Origin: Bugula neritina
Taxonomy: Eukaryota > Bryozoa > Gymnolaemata > Cheilostomatida > Bugulidae
Direction: 5' to 3'
DNA length: 64,000 nt
Assembly (NCBI GenBank): GCA_964035545.1
Contig: OZ037768.1
Span: 18,145,700-18,209,699 of the forward strand
In this document: positions 20,954 through 33,071 of the stretch, piece by piece
How the letters are laid out: every line of letters starts with the position of its first letter
Position numbering within the stretch: position 1 is the stretch's first letter
The notes under the pieces: model-generated
The model's input: only the letters and a program-made list of their open reading frames with translations
Told to the model about the DNA's origin: nothing
Databases searched by the model: none
Position numbers and translations under genes: made by a program

Positions 20954-23178
20954 ATATTGAGTAATACTAATAGTAATGCTCATAATAATAGTGGCCATAG
21001 CTTGGCTTAAATCTGAAGTCTCAGATTTGAATTAATCAAGTTGACTCGAGTACTTTTACTATTACTATTAGTATTAATTCACCTTACACTTACCGTTACA
21101 GTGATTGAAAATTTCCGCCCTAGTTGAAGTTAAAGTTATGCTCTTTTACATTAAATTATTTTTTGATATGAGTATTAAAACCAATATCACTTTCAATATG
21201 AATGCTGAATCTGATATTTCTGTGAGAGCTAAATTTGTCCTAACATCCAACTCTCAAAACAAGTTCTTTTCTTGACTTTCTTGAGCTCGCACACTGCGCC
21301 ATTTTGAGCAGAAAGCTATTGTGATCACCGATAGGTAGCTTGGTAATGCTTGGTTATAGTCATAATGATTAATTTCCAAACCAGTCTCATAGGCAGGTAT
21401 CATGTATATTGTAATAGATTTTGGAGTTATCTTTTTTTACATATACATATTCGGGAATCTTTTGAGTTTTGGGAGTTATCTTTCTCTTATGCATACAAAT
21501 TTGGGAGCCCTGTTTCTTTTTGTCATGTGAATCTGAATTCGGACATGCATTCGGGCGTTAAATTCTGTCAGATTCGGACGATAAAAGTGACTTGCAAAAT
21601 AGAATTGGTCACATGGCTTAGCAAATTAAATAAAAGGAATAAATACATAGCTAATTGTGTATTAAGCTTTTAGTCAATAATTAATTATAAAATAACTACA
21701 CCAACACATGAGACAAAATTGCAAATTAATTATTCAATTAATGAGAGCTTTTTCCGGATAAATTTCTGGTAACAGTGAACTTAACGTATTAACTTATTTA
21801 TGTTGACCAATTTTCATTGAGATAGGTGAAAAACTTTGAATGACTTCATAGTTTAAGAACAACCTGCAGCAAGTTATTGTTCTAATAATATATATCCTCT
21901 GACAATGTGAAAACAATATTATTTGCAAGTGAATGCATTTTTTCAATGCCTGCAATTCTGAGCAAGTTGTTTACCTATTTGTGTAAAAATTTCTAACTTC
22001 CTCTTTTATTTTTTGAAGAATATTTTAATAGGGCATTCAGTGAGACTGTTTTTTCTTACCTGACAAAAGTTGGGGTGTCACCGACCAGCTAAACTGTGGG
22101 AAAAACTGCTCTTACGTTTTACCTGCATTTTGTTTCTACTCTTACTGGGTGAACTTTTCATTGTTCAATTCTAACTGATGGGTTCAAACTCTCTCTGTAA
22201 ACTTCTAGCTATTGAATTTGTAGAGTCAAACGCACTATGGTGATCTCAAATACATGTTTTATTCTAGTTCATTCAACCTGTTGTTTTTGAAACATTTTAC
22301 TTTCCCCAACAGTTAATGCCGGTAAGACATGGGAGATTGTAGTGAGCTTTTACTGGTGAGTTGGTGAGAAATCTGCTGATCCTATAATTTATAATAGTAA
22401 AATTCTTACTTCTATAGACACATTAAACTTGATAATTCGAAAATTATTGGACTACATAGGTTTTGTTTAGAACTATTTTAATTTTCCTACATTTTGCATT
22501 TATTGCCCCACAAGTTCTGGTTTGCTCTTCGGAATTAGCTGCTCTTGGCTATTGTTCCACTTCACTACCTCAATAGTCTGATTGGTTGAGTAGTGCTTAA
22601 TAAAAGGTTGGGTGAGCTGAGGGTTGTTCAAAGATCATTCAAATAATTATTTATGTTGACAATACTTCAATTATTTGTACACTGTGCTGGCAATTGGGAT
22701 AAATAATAATCTGATTTAATACAGTTTTTCAAAACTTTCTCACAATGTAAGTGTATATTTGTATATAATATGTGTTGAATGTTATTATATTTTTACTGTT
22801 CCTGTAGATCTGGCTTTAGAATGCTTTGAGTTTGTATAGTTGGCATTGTTGGCACAGCATTTACTTTTTGCAAGGTTTCAGCTGCTACATAAAATGTAAT
22901 ATCATAACCAAAATAGAGTTGAGCTACATGCAATAGCAATTTCTTCATGCTACCTCTTTTTACAACTGTAAATTATTTGTCAAAAATATTAAGTGCAGAA
23001 AACAGTAATACTAATATAAAACATTTCCTAATTTTTTCACCTTTTTCTTTACTTAAGTTTAAGAAATGAGGTGTTCTTTGATTTGATTGATCTAAGTAGT
23101 CCTAATTTCTATGAGCACCACATTTTCAAGTCTATAAATGAGTGAATTATTATTGTAATTGTTTTGCAGAAGTGTTAC
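20954..23178. repeat. duplicated non-coding unit, copy 1, right part
   Basis: 20954-21345 aligns with 34445-34795. About 21590-21700 aligns with 36595-36700. 22045-23178 aligns at high identity with 36928-38062 (for example TGACAAAAGTT...GGTGTCACCGACCAGC and TAATAAAAGGTTGGGTGAGC). No ORF is conserved between the copies, so I read this as non-coding repeat or segmental duplication. Confidence 0.8.
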
Positions 23179-23570
23179 TTTACACTATTACTATTAGTAT
23201 TAGTATTACATTTAGTTTTATTGTTAATGTTTACTCAGTTACTGTTAGTGTTACACTTACTCTTAGTCTTAGTCTTACTCTTATGATTATGAACAATGAG
23301 AACACCATATGATAATATTAATATTAATAATATTAATTTAAATTTTAAACCTATTTCACAATTATATCATTATATATATAATATATTCAAATAATAATAT
23401 TGACCGAGTTTACAGATGAGAAAGGTGAATACAGAATGGTAATAGACAACAGCCAAACTCAATCAATCGTTCTCATTGCCAATGTGAACAGAGAATGTAA
23501 ATTCAAATTGACCGCCTCGAGTGATGAAACTGCAAATATTCAAGGATTTGTTCACATTCAAAGTCATTAG
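23179..23570. repeat. second occurrence of the terminal block of copy 1
   Basis: Simple repeat plus GAACACCATATGATAAT, then GACCGAGTTTACAGATGAGA through ATTCAAGGATTTGTTCACAT. This is the same order as 19130-19615, so copy 1 of the unit has direct repeats of roughly 400-480 bp at its two ends. Confidence 0.7.
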
Positions 23571-23906
23571 ATGACTAGAGGCTAAAACCATGCGGAAACT
23601 CTATCTAGCCCAAAAATGGGCTGTTGCGTGCGGATTTCAGACCGATTTCATGCGGACAAAATGCTGAGCGAGTAGTGCGGAAGGCTTGTGCGGGTTTGAT
23701 CTAATTGGCTGGTTGCCATTAGCCAGCACAATTTGTGTTTTAATAATTAATGCGCAGTTTAATTTTTTATCGAACTGAATTAAAACATTTTCTTATGGTT
23801 TGCATTTTTCGCTGTTATAATATCTGTGTAAAACTGGCCAGCTTAAGCTTATCAAATAATTAGAATATAAATATTAATTGGTTGTTATAGAATTCTTCAA
23901 CTCACA
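23571..23906 (+). promoter_or_regulatory. probable promoter/5' region of the TRIM-like gene
   Basis: About 335 bp, more GC- and CpG-rich than the surroundings (TGCGGATTTCAG, GTGCGGGTTTGA), with an inverted CCAAT box (ATTGGCTGG) near 23721. The position directly before the RING-encoding exon suggests a promoter. No TATA box is obvious. Confidence 0.35.
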
Positions 23907-26900
23907 ATGTCAGACTCTAGAGTTGTAAAAAGAAAAGTGGATGACTCATACAGATGTGGATACTGCAACCAGCTGTTCAGCAAATTAGAAGATCCCAGAA
24001 CCTTCCCCTGTCTGCATGTCTACTGTATGAGGTGTTTAACGATGGACAGGAAGACTCATATCAAGTGTGCATATTGTGGGTGAGTTACAGTCAAGAATAA
24101 TAATAATAATATTCACGGACTTTTATAGCCACAGTATTTATATCTTCAAACAGGAAGCAGCGGTGATCTAGGGGTGTGATCTAGGAGTTAGAGCAAGCAG
24201 TAAGCACGAAGTCATAGGTTCGAGCCTTGACAAAGGCCATTGGTGATGTTAGGAAGAACATCCAGTCATAATTGCTCCTGTGCCACATCTGAATAAGTCC
24301 TTAGCCCGATTTAACAAAAAACCCTTCCATCAGGGGTTTTCTCACAAGGATGGTGACTATAAACTTGTGTGAGAATATTTATACATTCAAATGGTCATAT
24401 CTGTACCAGTGCTGTAAATGTTTTATATAAAGTCTAGTTACTATCGAGTTAGTCATCAGGATGATTTCTCTCCTTGTGATGGATGTTAAAAGTTAATAAT
24501 CATCTCATTATTTGTAGCACACTAACTAATAATATATTTTAGAGAGGAATGCTATGAAATCACAGATCCCACAACTCTACCTGTAGCCAAGTTTGGTGAT
24601 CCAATAGAATATACATCTTCACCCAAACATGTACCCATTCCCTGTGATGTATGTGAAGATGAAACAGAAGCTGTAGTTTTCTGTATAGAGAGTGAAAAGA
24701 AGTTGTGTGAACAGCATCAGCAGGTGAGTTGTTATGTGTTGACTGGAGCCATTAGTCCGGGACATACTGATGAGTTGTACTGTAGAATTCTCCTCTGCTC
24801 TCAGGGAAGTGTGAAACAGTCATGGCTGTATATTGTATATAATTTAGTGTTTCAACACAATTCTCAGTATATTATGAAATAAGTAAAAACTAATGTGGTC
24901 ATTATACTGAAATTAAATATGCACTTCTGTTGTTTACTTGCTGTGATTGATGGATTCATCAATCAGTTGGATTTTCTGTTGTCAGAAACATGATGAAGCA
25001 ATAAAAACTTACTTGAACACTAAGCATCAATTTATCCCAATTGATGTCTACACCGCATCTCCACAACGCTATACTACTACTAACTGTGAACATCATGAAC
25101 ATCATCAGCTGATAGAGGCATGTTCTGAGTGTCACCAGATGTTCTGTATTCAGTGTGATTCTAAGAGTGAATGTGAAAAAGTGGCAGGTGATTTCTTTCT
25201 CCAATTTTATATTTTAGCTTTGTATAAATTCTGTCAATATTTAGAAGACATCATTGTTTACATGAGAATAGTATGTGTTCCTGTCTGGCCACATGAATAG
25301 AACTCAGTCTAAGGTAACTGCTGCACTAAATGTCTTGAGGTAAATACTTGAACATTATTTCAGAGGGAAAAGCAACTTCTCACAACGTAACATCGTTGAA
25401 TGATTTATCTCGTGAGCTGAGAGACAAAATGGCTGAGGAAATGAAGATTCTGTCTGAGAAGATTTCAGAATTGAATGACATATCAAAGGATGCTTGGAGA
25501 CAGCTCAGTGAAATAGAAGATGATGTGAAGAGGATGCTTGCCAGAGTATATGCAAAGGTTGGCAGACATGTTTGTAGAGAATATAGGCAACTATTATGTA
25601 GAGTCACGGCATGATCTACCCTGTATAACTGTAGTGGCTGAAACTTTATTATATTATCAACCAAGTTTTAGTCTGTGAGTAGCTGTACTTCGCACAACCA
25701 ATAAAATAATAAAGTAAACAATACACTCTGCATGTCCAGTACTGGATGCCTTGTTGAAATTATATATTCACTATAATATGTAACTACTGGAGTAAAAACC
25801 TCATCCTTTGTACAGTATTTATTGCTGCACTTATTTCTTCATCAACATTATCTGTGCTGTGAAATAATTTATTTGTAACCAGAAATCAGTAGCCATTAAA
25901 CTGTGTCATTGTAATTCTGTGTACTTACTTAGCCATTGATCACATGTTACTCAGTGCAGATGAACCTGTCAGTATAGGTGACTCACTCATCCTTCTACAA
26001 CTGTCAATAACTCACACACACTGCGTTTCCATTATCGCATTATGCGAATGGATTTTCTCATTCGCCTGATGGAAACAGTTGCATCGAAGCAAAACCGCAG
26101 CCGGAAATTACACCGAAGGGCTCCTTCGATGAAAAATTTCCTTCGCATTATGCGCATGATGGAAATGGTTCCTTCGGTTAAATCGAATGAAACCTTTTGT
26201 GCCGGAGGCAGAGATCAGCATTTGTGGCAGCTAGTTACATAGTTACGCGATGTAAACAATAATTATAAGTTACAACCTTCGCTAAAGTGTACTTCGGCTT
26301 TTAAACATTTAAATTATTTTATTTATCCTAGCTGCTATTATTTAAAATCGTTACTAATCATCTTGAATTTGTAAATTTTTTCCGTGTGCCAAAGCTTTCT
26401 CAAGCTAAAAATAATTTGACAGCTATTTTCATTTTGAAAATTTAAATTACTTTTAAGCTTAAGTTTATCCATCAAGAAATACTTTATGCTTTCATTGTAT
26501 TATGCTCTTTCTTTTAAATAAGCTGACTCAAAATTTGTGTATTTAATTGATTTAATCTATCAAAAATGAGGACAGAATTAAAAAAATTGCCGTTGTGCAT
26601 GAAATAAAACTCAAAGTTGGCCATATTAATTATCATTTTAGTTCAGCAGTCACAATTTCAAAGAGAAGATAACTTCGTACGGGTTGCATAGGAACGTGTG
26701 GTTTTTCCTCCGATGTAATCCGTACAGGCACCCGTACGGATTCATTCGCCTTCATGGAAACGCAGTGATAGGGAAGTTGCCTGTGTGAGTTATTGACAGG
26801 TGTCAGAAAGAGGAAACTAGTCACGTGATGTACTGGCAGTCTGCTGTGTATAGAGTGTCACATGACTGAGTCACTGTGTGTCTACTCAGTGGGTGGGCTG

Positions 26901-29016
26901 TCAGCTGTCACTCTCATGTCAAGTGTAGAGGTTGTGAAGTGGTTATAATGTGTTACTATATATTAGATGGAAGAGATTAGAAAGAGAGCTAAGGAACTGA
27001 AGCAAGAGTTGTCAGAATATATGAGAAGCAGCACAGAGATGGTGGTTAATTATAGATTTGACCTGGCAGTGAAACATGGTGTTGATAAGTTGTCTCTGGT
27101 GGACAGAGTACAACATGCAGTTGATAAGTTCAATGATGCAGGCATTGTGAAAGACTACAAGGAGATGAGTGAGAAGATGGAAAAGGCTTTAGACATCAGC
27201 ATGATAGAGAAATGTTCTGTTCCTCGCAAATTCCTGACATCTGCAAGTATGTAGAATTATTAAATAGAATCCATCGCCACAAATTTAGAGAAATATGATC
27301 ATTTATAAACAGCTTATTTACAGCTTTGCACTGGAAGTTTTGTCCAGTTTTGATGAGTTTTTCTTTCTGAAAGTATATAGAAAAGTTGATGCAGTTTATA
27401 GTTGAAATTTATTAGAGGATTGAGTTTTGTTATTTTTACTCTCACATTATGGGACATTTTTGCAGTGTTTCAGAGTTTATGGTGTATAAGTGAGCTACTA
27501 AACTGTGTTATGCTGACTACCTGCTTCCAGTATTAACAAAACACTCTCTACCTGTGCATGTGATGAGATTCTCAAGTTATAGGTTTGTTATTTTGTTGTT
27601 GAAGACAGTAAAGACAGTCTAGGACTGACGTTATTGAGTATTGGTACAGCTTCTTTACAGTCTGATGGACTTCCTGTACGTGAATGGTTTGGGAGATTAA
27701 ACATAACAGCTGATGGACATCTTATGTGTTTGTCATCAAAAGGTATAGACATAATAGATAGACACACTCTGGATATTATCAGCTCAGTGAAAGACACCAA
27801 AACTGCAATGTGGAGGGAGATAATCCAACCGGAAGGGGTGATGGTTGGCAGCTGTTATAACGAAAAAGAGAACACCACTGAAGTCGCACTTCTCGATTCG
27901 CACTCTTTTAAGAAAACCAAATCTCTCTATAAACAGCCAACAGGTGGGACCACAGACTACGCAATAGCTCATCAATTCTCTCTAGTCTATATTGTAGACA
28001 TGAAGAAGAAACAGCTGGTAGTCTGTAGTCTAGTTGACAATAAAATACAGAAGTTCTCGATTCCTGGGATGAAATACCCTGGACCTGTATGCATCCTCCC
28101 AGACTCAACTCTCCTCATAGGAGACTCGACTAAAGTGAATAGATATAAAGTGGAGAACACAACTCTCACTCTAATGTGGGAATCTCTTCACATCTCAGGA
28201 CTAAATAGTATTTTCTTTGATCCAACATCCCAACTGATTCACATCTGTACATCGGGAGGACCTCTCCTCATTCTCTCACTTGAAGGTAAATTAATAATGT
28301 GTATATTATTATAATGATAAAATGATGAATAATTAATTTCAACAGTGGGTCTAATGAATACACATTCAGTGAGTCCAACAAATTTGCTTAGTTCATGTTA
28401 AGAGTCCTAGGCTAAGTTTTGAAGTCACGGTCAATGCGACATGAGACACCATCTTTTCCTTGCAGTCTGTTCAAATATTTACTTCATGCATATAATAATT
28501 TCATTATATATCTTATATTATGTAATTATTTATAATTATTAGCTGATCACTAAGTTTCTATGTTGCGTTTCTCCATGTTGTCATTTATTATGAAGTAAAC
28601 AGTAGAGCAGCTCAGTGAATTATTCATTACTGACTGGTTTATCTTTATTATCTTCAACATAATCTGCTTAGTTCCATCTTTAAAGGAAGCCTTTCTGAGC
28701 GAGAAATGTGTTTAACATTAATTATAGTGAAGCTGCAGGTATATTATTGAACATATTTTAGTTAGTATATTATATTAGAACTAGAAACTGCATGTAGTTG
28801 TGTCAGCTGTTGTGATGGCACTGTAGTCTGTCTGTTTGTCCCAAACTGATACAATCTGTTGTTATTTTATTTACAGGGAAACTGATGCAGACCTTTCCAA
28901 GAGAAAGTATTGGTTTGAGCGGTGAGAACTGGATGTGGGGCATGGCTGTGTATAATGGAAACAAGGTGTTTCTAACATGTACTGATGGACTGAGGAGATA
29001 CACAATAAAATACTGA
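23907..29016 (+). CDS. TRIM-like RING/B-box protein with C-terminal propeller, 7 exons
   Basis: Exons: 23907-24079, 24543-24723, 24986-25187, 25364-25557, 26967-27246, 27605-28285, 28877-29016; joined in phase they give 616 codons. Residues 17-57 are a RING finger (C17, C20, C35, H37, C40, C43, C54, C57), expected to bind E2 enzymes and act as a ubiquitin ligase. Two B-box-like Cys/His clusters follow: CDVCEDETEAVVFC...CEQH, and CEHHEHHQLIEACSECHQMF. Next is a long helical coiled-coil region (LRDKMAEEMKILSEKISELN; IRKRAKELKQELSEYM). The last about 270 residues have repeated beta-strand blades (RLNITADGHLMCLSSKGIDI; YPGPVCILPDSTLLIGDSTK) resembling an NHL/six-bladed propeller. RING-B-box-coiled coil is the TRIM plan; the propeller suggests a TRIM2/3/71-like class, but I cannot assign an orthologue. 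AATAAA follows near 29045. Introns 1 and 4 carry mobile elements. Confidence 0.85.
24153..24375 (+). mobile_element. tRNA-derived SINE in TRIM-gene intron 1
   Basis: The head resembles a tRNA: an A-box-like CTAGGAGTTAGAGCA near 24181-24195 and a good B box GGTTCGAGCC at 24217-24226, spaced about as in a tRNA gene. An unrelated body follows (AAGAACATCCAGTCATAATT, then CCTGTGCCACATCTG). No intact cloverleaf with a matched acceptor stem was found, so it is a SINE rather than a tRNA gene. End positions are approximate. Confidence 0.65.
26019..26767. mobile_element. 749-bp TIR element in TRIM-gene intron 4
   Basis: Perfect 14-bp inverted ends CACTGCGTTTCCAT (26019-26032) and ATGGAAACGCAGTG (26754-26767). 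Subterminal palindromes such as CGCATTATGCG repeat inside. No transposase ORF. Relatives at 5969-6122, 7478-7604 and 56565-56653. Just outside, the host sequence forms another inverted pair, CTGTCAATAACTCACACA (26001-26018) and TGTGTGAGTTATTGACAG (26782-26799). No simple target duplication seen. Confidence 0.75.
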
Positions 29017-29695
29017 ACTTATCTGCTATATTTACTCATTTACTAAATAAAGTTGATTTGTGAAAACATTTTCTGACTAGTTGTATGGCTCAGTCACATA
29101 TTTTCATACTTAGTCACAAGAATTTAAAATTTATTGTTTCTTTTTCACAAGAACAGCTCTTATACTTTAGAGTAAAATAAAAACTAAGTTTTAGCTTAAC
29201 CTGCAAGTCTACAAATACTACCAAATAAACCTCATACACTGAAAGCAATAAATAACTTGAGTGTAACTGACAGACATGCAGGTGCAGAGTAACTCCAACA
29301 TAACTGCAGACGACATGTTATTTTTCACATTGCATAATCATGTCTCTGACAGGGAATTGCTGGGTAACATGTAGTCTGTATTTAATATATATGGCTGTCT
29401 ACACTGCCAACTCAGTTACCTCCACCTGGTACATTTTTATTGAGTCTAACTTATGTGTACCCCTCATCATGCCACATCCTAGGGATACTGTCCCCTAGAC
29501 AGTTGGGGGGGGGGGGGGCAGATAATCATAGAAGATTAGTCATAGTGTAATATCAAGCTAAACGATCACAAATAGGCAACACGCATGCCACCCACATAGC
29601 ATTAACATAGCAAGAACTTAAACTAGATTGTGAGTGAAATTTATGATATCTCAGTGAAGATGCCCTAACTATCCTGTGCGCTTATCATCAGTAGG
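29017..29695. other. 3' flank of the TRIM-like gene
   Basis: AT-rich, with the probable poly(A) signal AATAAA near 29045 and a run of 12 G at about 29507-29518. No gene seen. Confidence 0.5.
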
Positions 29696-30119
29696 TGTAG
29701 GGCCACACGACGCGTTTTTACACGTTCATGACGTGCAAGAATACACGCTAGTGACCTGCCACACACAGTGCGCGTGTCGCGAGTGCAAACATTTATTAGC
29801 CAATGATGTTAGCGTTAAACTTTACTGCTCGCCTACAGACGTTTGTTTTTAAAATTACGTCATCGGCAAAGTGACTTTAGATATTATAAAAGCGGAAATG
29901 CAAGTTATATGAAACTGTTTAAATTCAGTTTGCTAAAAGCTAAAACGTGAATTGAAATATAAAAAAATGTGCTCGCTAAATGATAAAAAGCCAATTATAT
30001 CAAATTTGCACGAGCTTGCCGCTCTTCTCGCTCAGCATGTTAGACGCATGAAAATCCCGCTCACGACGTCCAATTTTAGGGCTAAACGAAACTTCTTGCA
30101 CGTCACGTGTGGCCCTACA
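29696..30119. mobile_element. 424-bp TIR element
   Basis: Perfect 14-bp inverted ends TGTAGGGCCACACG (29696-29709) and CGTGTGGCCCTACA (30106-30119). No transposase: the only ORF (about 60 codons) resembles nothing I know. A second copy in reverse orientation, split by a hAT-like insertion, is at about 31668-33610. The target duplication is unclear; TA at 29698-29699 and 30116-30117 is possible if the ends are taken as GGGCC. Confidence 0.75.
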
Positions 30120-30712
30120 TTAACACTTTCAAAAATATGCCCATAGTATGGCCTAGAACAGTCTATTTTCTTCTAGACCATACGGCGTAGGGGATCGTAT
30201 GAGTACCACTACATCCCTGGCTATATCTATAGATATTATTAACATTTCAACTAATTTTTAAAGCAAACAAACTAATAACAGTGATCAGGGTGCAGTGGTC
30301 AGGTGGCCCATTGTGCCTGTGTGGCTAAGTTGAAAATAAATGTGGCTCAAGGAAAATTTATTTTAGAATTTGCTATTATACCAGTTAAGAAATGTATAGA
30401 AAAGGAATGGCAACAATATCAGTAAAAACTGGGCTTGTTACCTTTGAGTGTAAAAAGTTATGAAGCTTTAATGACATCTTGAAAAATTTACAAAAAGTAG
30501 GTAAAAACAGTTTTTGACTCACCTTTTCAACATGTATGCTCCGCAAGTGTTAAAACTACAATGGCTGAATAATTATGCCATTGCCTTTTTATTAAAAAAA
30601 AACATCACAACTCTAAGTCAATAAGTTCCCTCACCATTTAACCGGCTTTTTGTACCCCTATGACGGTCCTTTGTGTCCCCCCTTACCCTTAATATGATAT
30701 CCCAATATCTAT
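30120..30712. other. intergenic sequence, no gene seen
   Basis: AT-rich. Its last 52 bp (30661-30712, from TGACGGTCCTTTGTGTCCCC to CAATATCTAT) are repeated immediately after the solo LTR at 31206-31258. Confidence 0.5.
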
Positions 30713-31205
30713 TGTAGTAGTTTTGTGGGTTGTAGAATGAAATCAGGCAGAGAACATAACTCCTTGCTATAGAAGAGACAAGAGAGAGGTTGCCGTGTGC
30801 TTGCAGTACTTTATTGTAGTAGAGAGAAGTATCCAGTGTGAGCTCCAGTCCGCAAGTGACTGAAGCTCTGAAATGCATGCCCTTTTATACTAGGGGAACA
30901 AAGAGACTTCTAGAACCATCGACCGACAGCGGGCCGATGTTGGGCAGGAGATGCTGATATTCGTCATGTCGGTAACCGATACTGGAAATATCGGCAACCG
31001 ACATTCGGTCTGTCTGCATCCACCTGCCGAAATCGGTCCAACTGTCGGTTTACATAATAAAAGAATTGAACTTAACCAAGTGTATTGTGCTTGTAAGGGG
31101 ATTAGCTATTCACTTTAATTTAAACGTTAGCTTTATTGTCTGAGTCAGGACTTGGCTATGGGGAACTGGGGAACAGGACTAAGGGGTATATTAATATTTA
31201 CTACA
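30713..31205 (-). mobile_element. solo LTR of the same gypsy relative (reverse orientation)
   Basis: 493 bp. In sense orientation it runs TGTAGTAAATATTAATATAC...CAAAACTACTACA. It is homologous to the solo LTR at 20399-20953, with TATAAAAG (minus) at 30882-30889, AATAAA at 30810-30815 and a palindromic TCGG/CCGA block at about 30920-31045. It is not flanked by the usual 4-bp duplication but by a 52-53 bp direct repeat. Confidence 0.85.
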
Positions 31206-31667
31206 TGACGGTCCTTTGTGTCCCCCCCCTTACCCTTAATATGATATCCCAATATCTATCACTATCAGCAAACTACATGCAGGTGATATGATCATTGCAA
31301 AATAAAATGTAAATGATCCCACAGAGGTGTGTTAATAGTTGAAAGGTAGTAGTTATTGTTTGTATCCTAGACTTATAACAATAAATTACTACTATCGGTA
31401 ATAATAAATTAAATTATAGCAATTTCAAGATCCAATAGATCATTTAACAGAAATTCGTTTGAAGGTGCACCAAATTGGAGGTCATTGAGTGCATTAGTTT
31501 GGTAGTCCCTAGTTGGGAGATTTATCATTAGACGTGTATGCAAATACTCTTTTTAATCACCTCCACGTTGGTGCTGCTCCTAGCAATATTTTACTCAACA
31601 CAGGCTTTGGAGGCTGACAACTCCAAAGATCATAATATAAATTATATATATATATATAAATTATAGA
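31206..31667. other. 52-bp duplicate, then intergenic sequence
   Basis: 31206-31258 duplicates 30661-30712 almost exactly, with one extra C in the C-run. The rest is AT-rich with a short (AT)n run near 31640-31660. No gene seen. Confidence 0.5.
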
Positions 31668-31758
31668 GTTGCAGTCACTTTGCCGATGACGTACATTATT
31701 TACAAGCAAACGCCTGCAGGCGAGCAGTAATGTTCCAGTATCATTAGCTAATAAATTT
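31668..31758. mobile_element. left fragment of a second 424-bp-family element
   Basis: Reverse complement of about 29795-29885 in the intact element, including GTCACTTTGCCGATGACGTA and CAGGCGAGCAGTAA. It is interrupted at 31758 by the hAT-like insertion and resumes at 33521. Confidence 0.75.
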
Positions 31759-32183
31759 CAGTGTGGTATATTAAGAGTGTTGACTTTAAACCATGAAAAA
31801 TCATTATGTCGCTAATGGTACCGCAAGTTTATATAAGTTATAAAGGAAAAATTTTGCCACTTTTGTGATTTTATTTTTTTTTTATATTATGTGTCCATTT
31901 TTTTTAGTTTTGTTTATTGGTAAAGTTTTAAACATATTTTCAATACATATAAAATTTTAAAAAAAATTAAAACTTAATCATGCACGTAAATACAAAGCTA
32001 TAAAGTTTAAGCTTCGCTGTGATTACAATGTGAATATTAATTGAATAATGCTTGCAATAACCATTTTACACAAAATATGTTACAGTTGCTATAAATGTAA
32101 GACTAGTAAATTGGATGCAAATAGGCACGGTGATACTATTTAATTTATGCTATTTTTGAAATTTGTAGTAAATATTCGGCATG

Positions 32184-32253
<70 letters not shown>

Positions 32254-32259
32254 CATGCC

Positions 32260-32345
<86 letters not shown>

Positions 32346-33038
32346 AATATATTATATATTTTTATGTTATATATTGTTATATTATATATATATTATATAA
32401 GTATAATAATATTATATATAATATATATATATTATAATAATATATTATATAATATAATAATATATTATTATATTATATATTATATTATATATATATTATA
32501 TATAGTATATATATATAATATCATATAAAATATATTATTATATTATATTATTTATAATATATATATATATATTATAATAATATATTATATATTATATTAT
32601 ATTATATATATATATTATACAAGTATAATAATATTATATATAATATATATATATTTTTTAATAATATATTATATATTATTATATTATATATTATATTATA
32701 TATATATTATATATATATAATATCATGTATAATATATTATTATATTATATATTATATTATATATAATATATATATATTATAATAATATATTATGCATTAA
32801 TATATTATATAATATATTATATATATATTATATATATAATAACATCATATATAATATATATAATATATTATTATATTATATATTATATTATATATATAAT
32901 AATATCATATATAATATATTATTATATTATATATTAAATTATATACATTATATATATATAATATAATGATAATATATATAATATATATATATATATATAC
33001 ATATAATAATATTATATATTATATATATATAATAATAT

Positions 33039-33071
<33 letters not shown>

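Noticed and set aside
21350-21673. 107-codon ORF in the duplicated unit
   Set aside because: No conserved frame in the second copy, no domain, and composition like the surrounding non-coding DNA.
24153-24230. Functional tRNA gene
   Set aside because: A and B boxes are present but no consistent cloverleaf or acceptor stem; a SINE head explains it better.
29952-30146. 64-codon ORF as a gene
   Set aside because: It lies almost wholly inside the 424-bp TIR element, overruns its right end, matches nothing known and is not kept in the second copy.
32181-32528. 115-codon Tyr/Ile-rich ORF
   Set aside because: Translation of an AT microsatellite.
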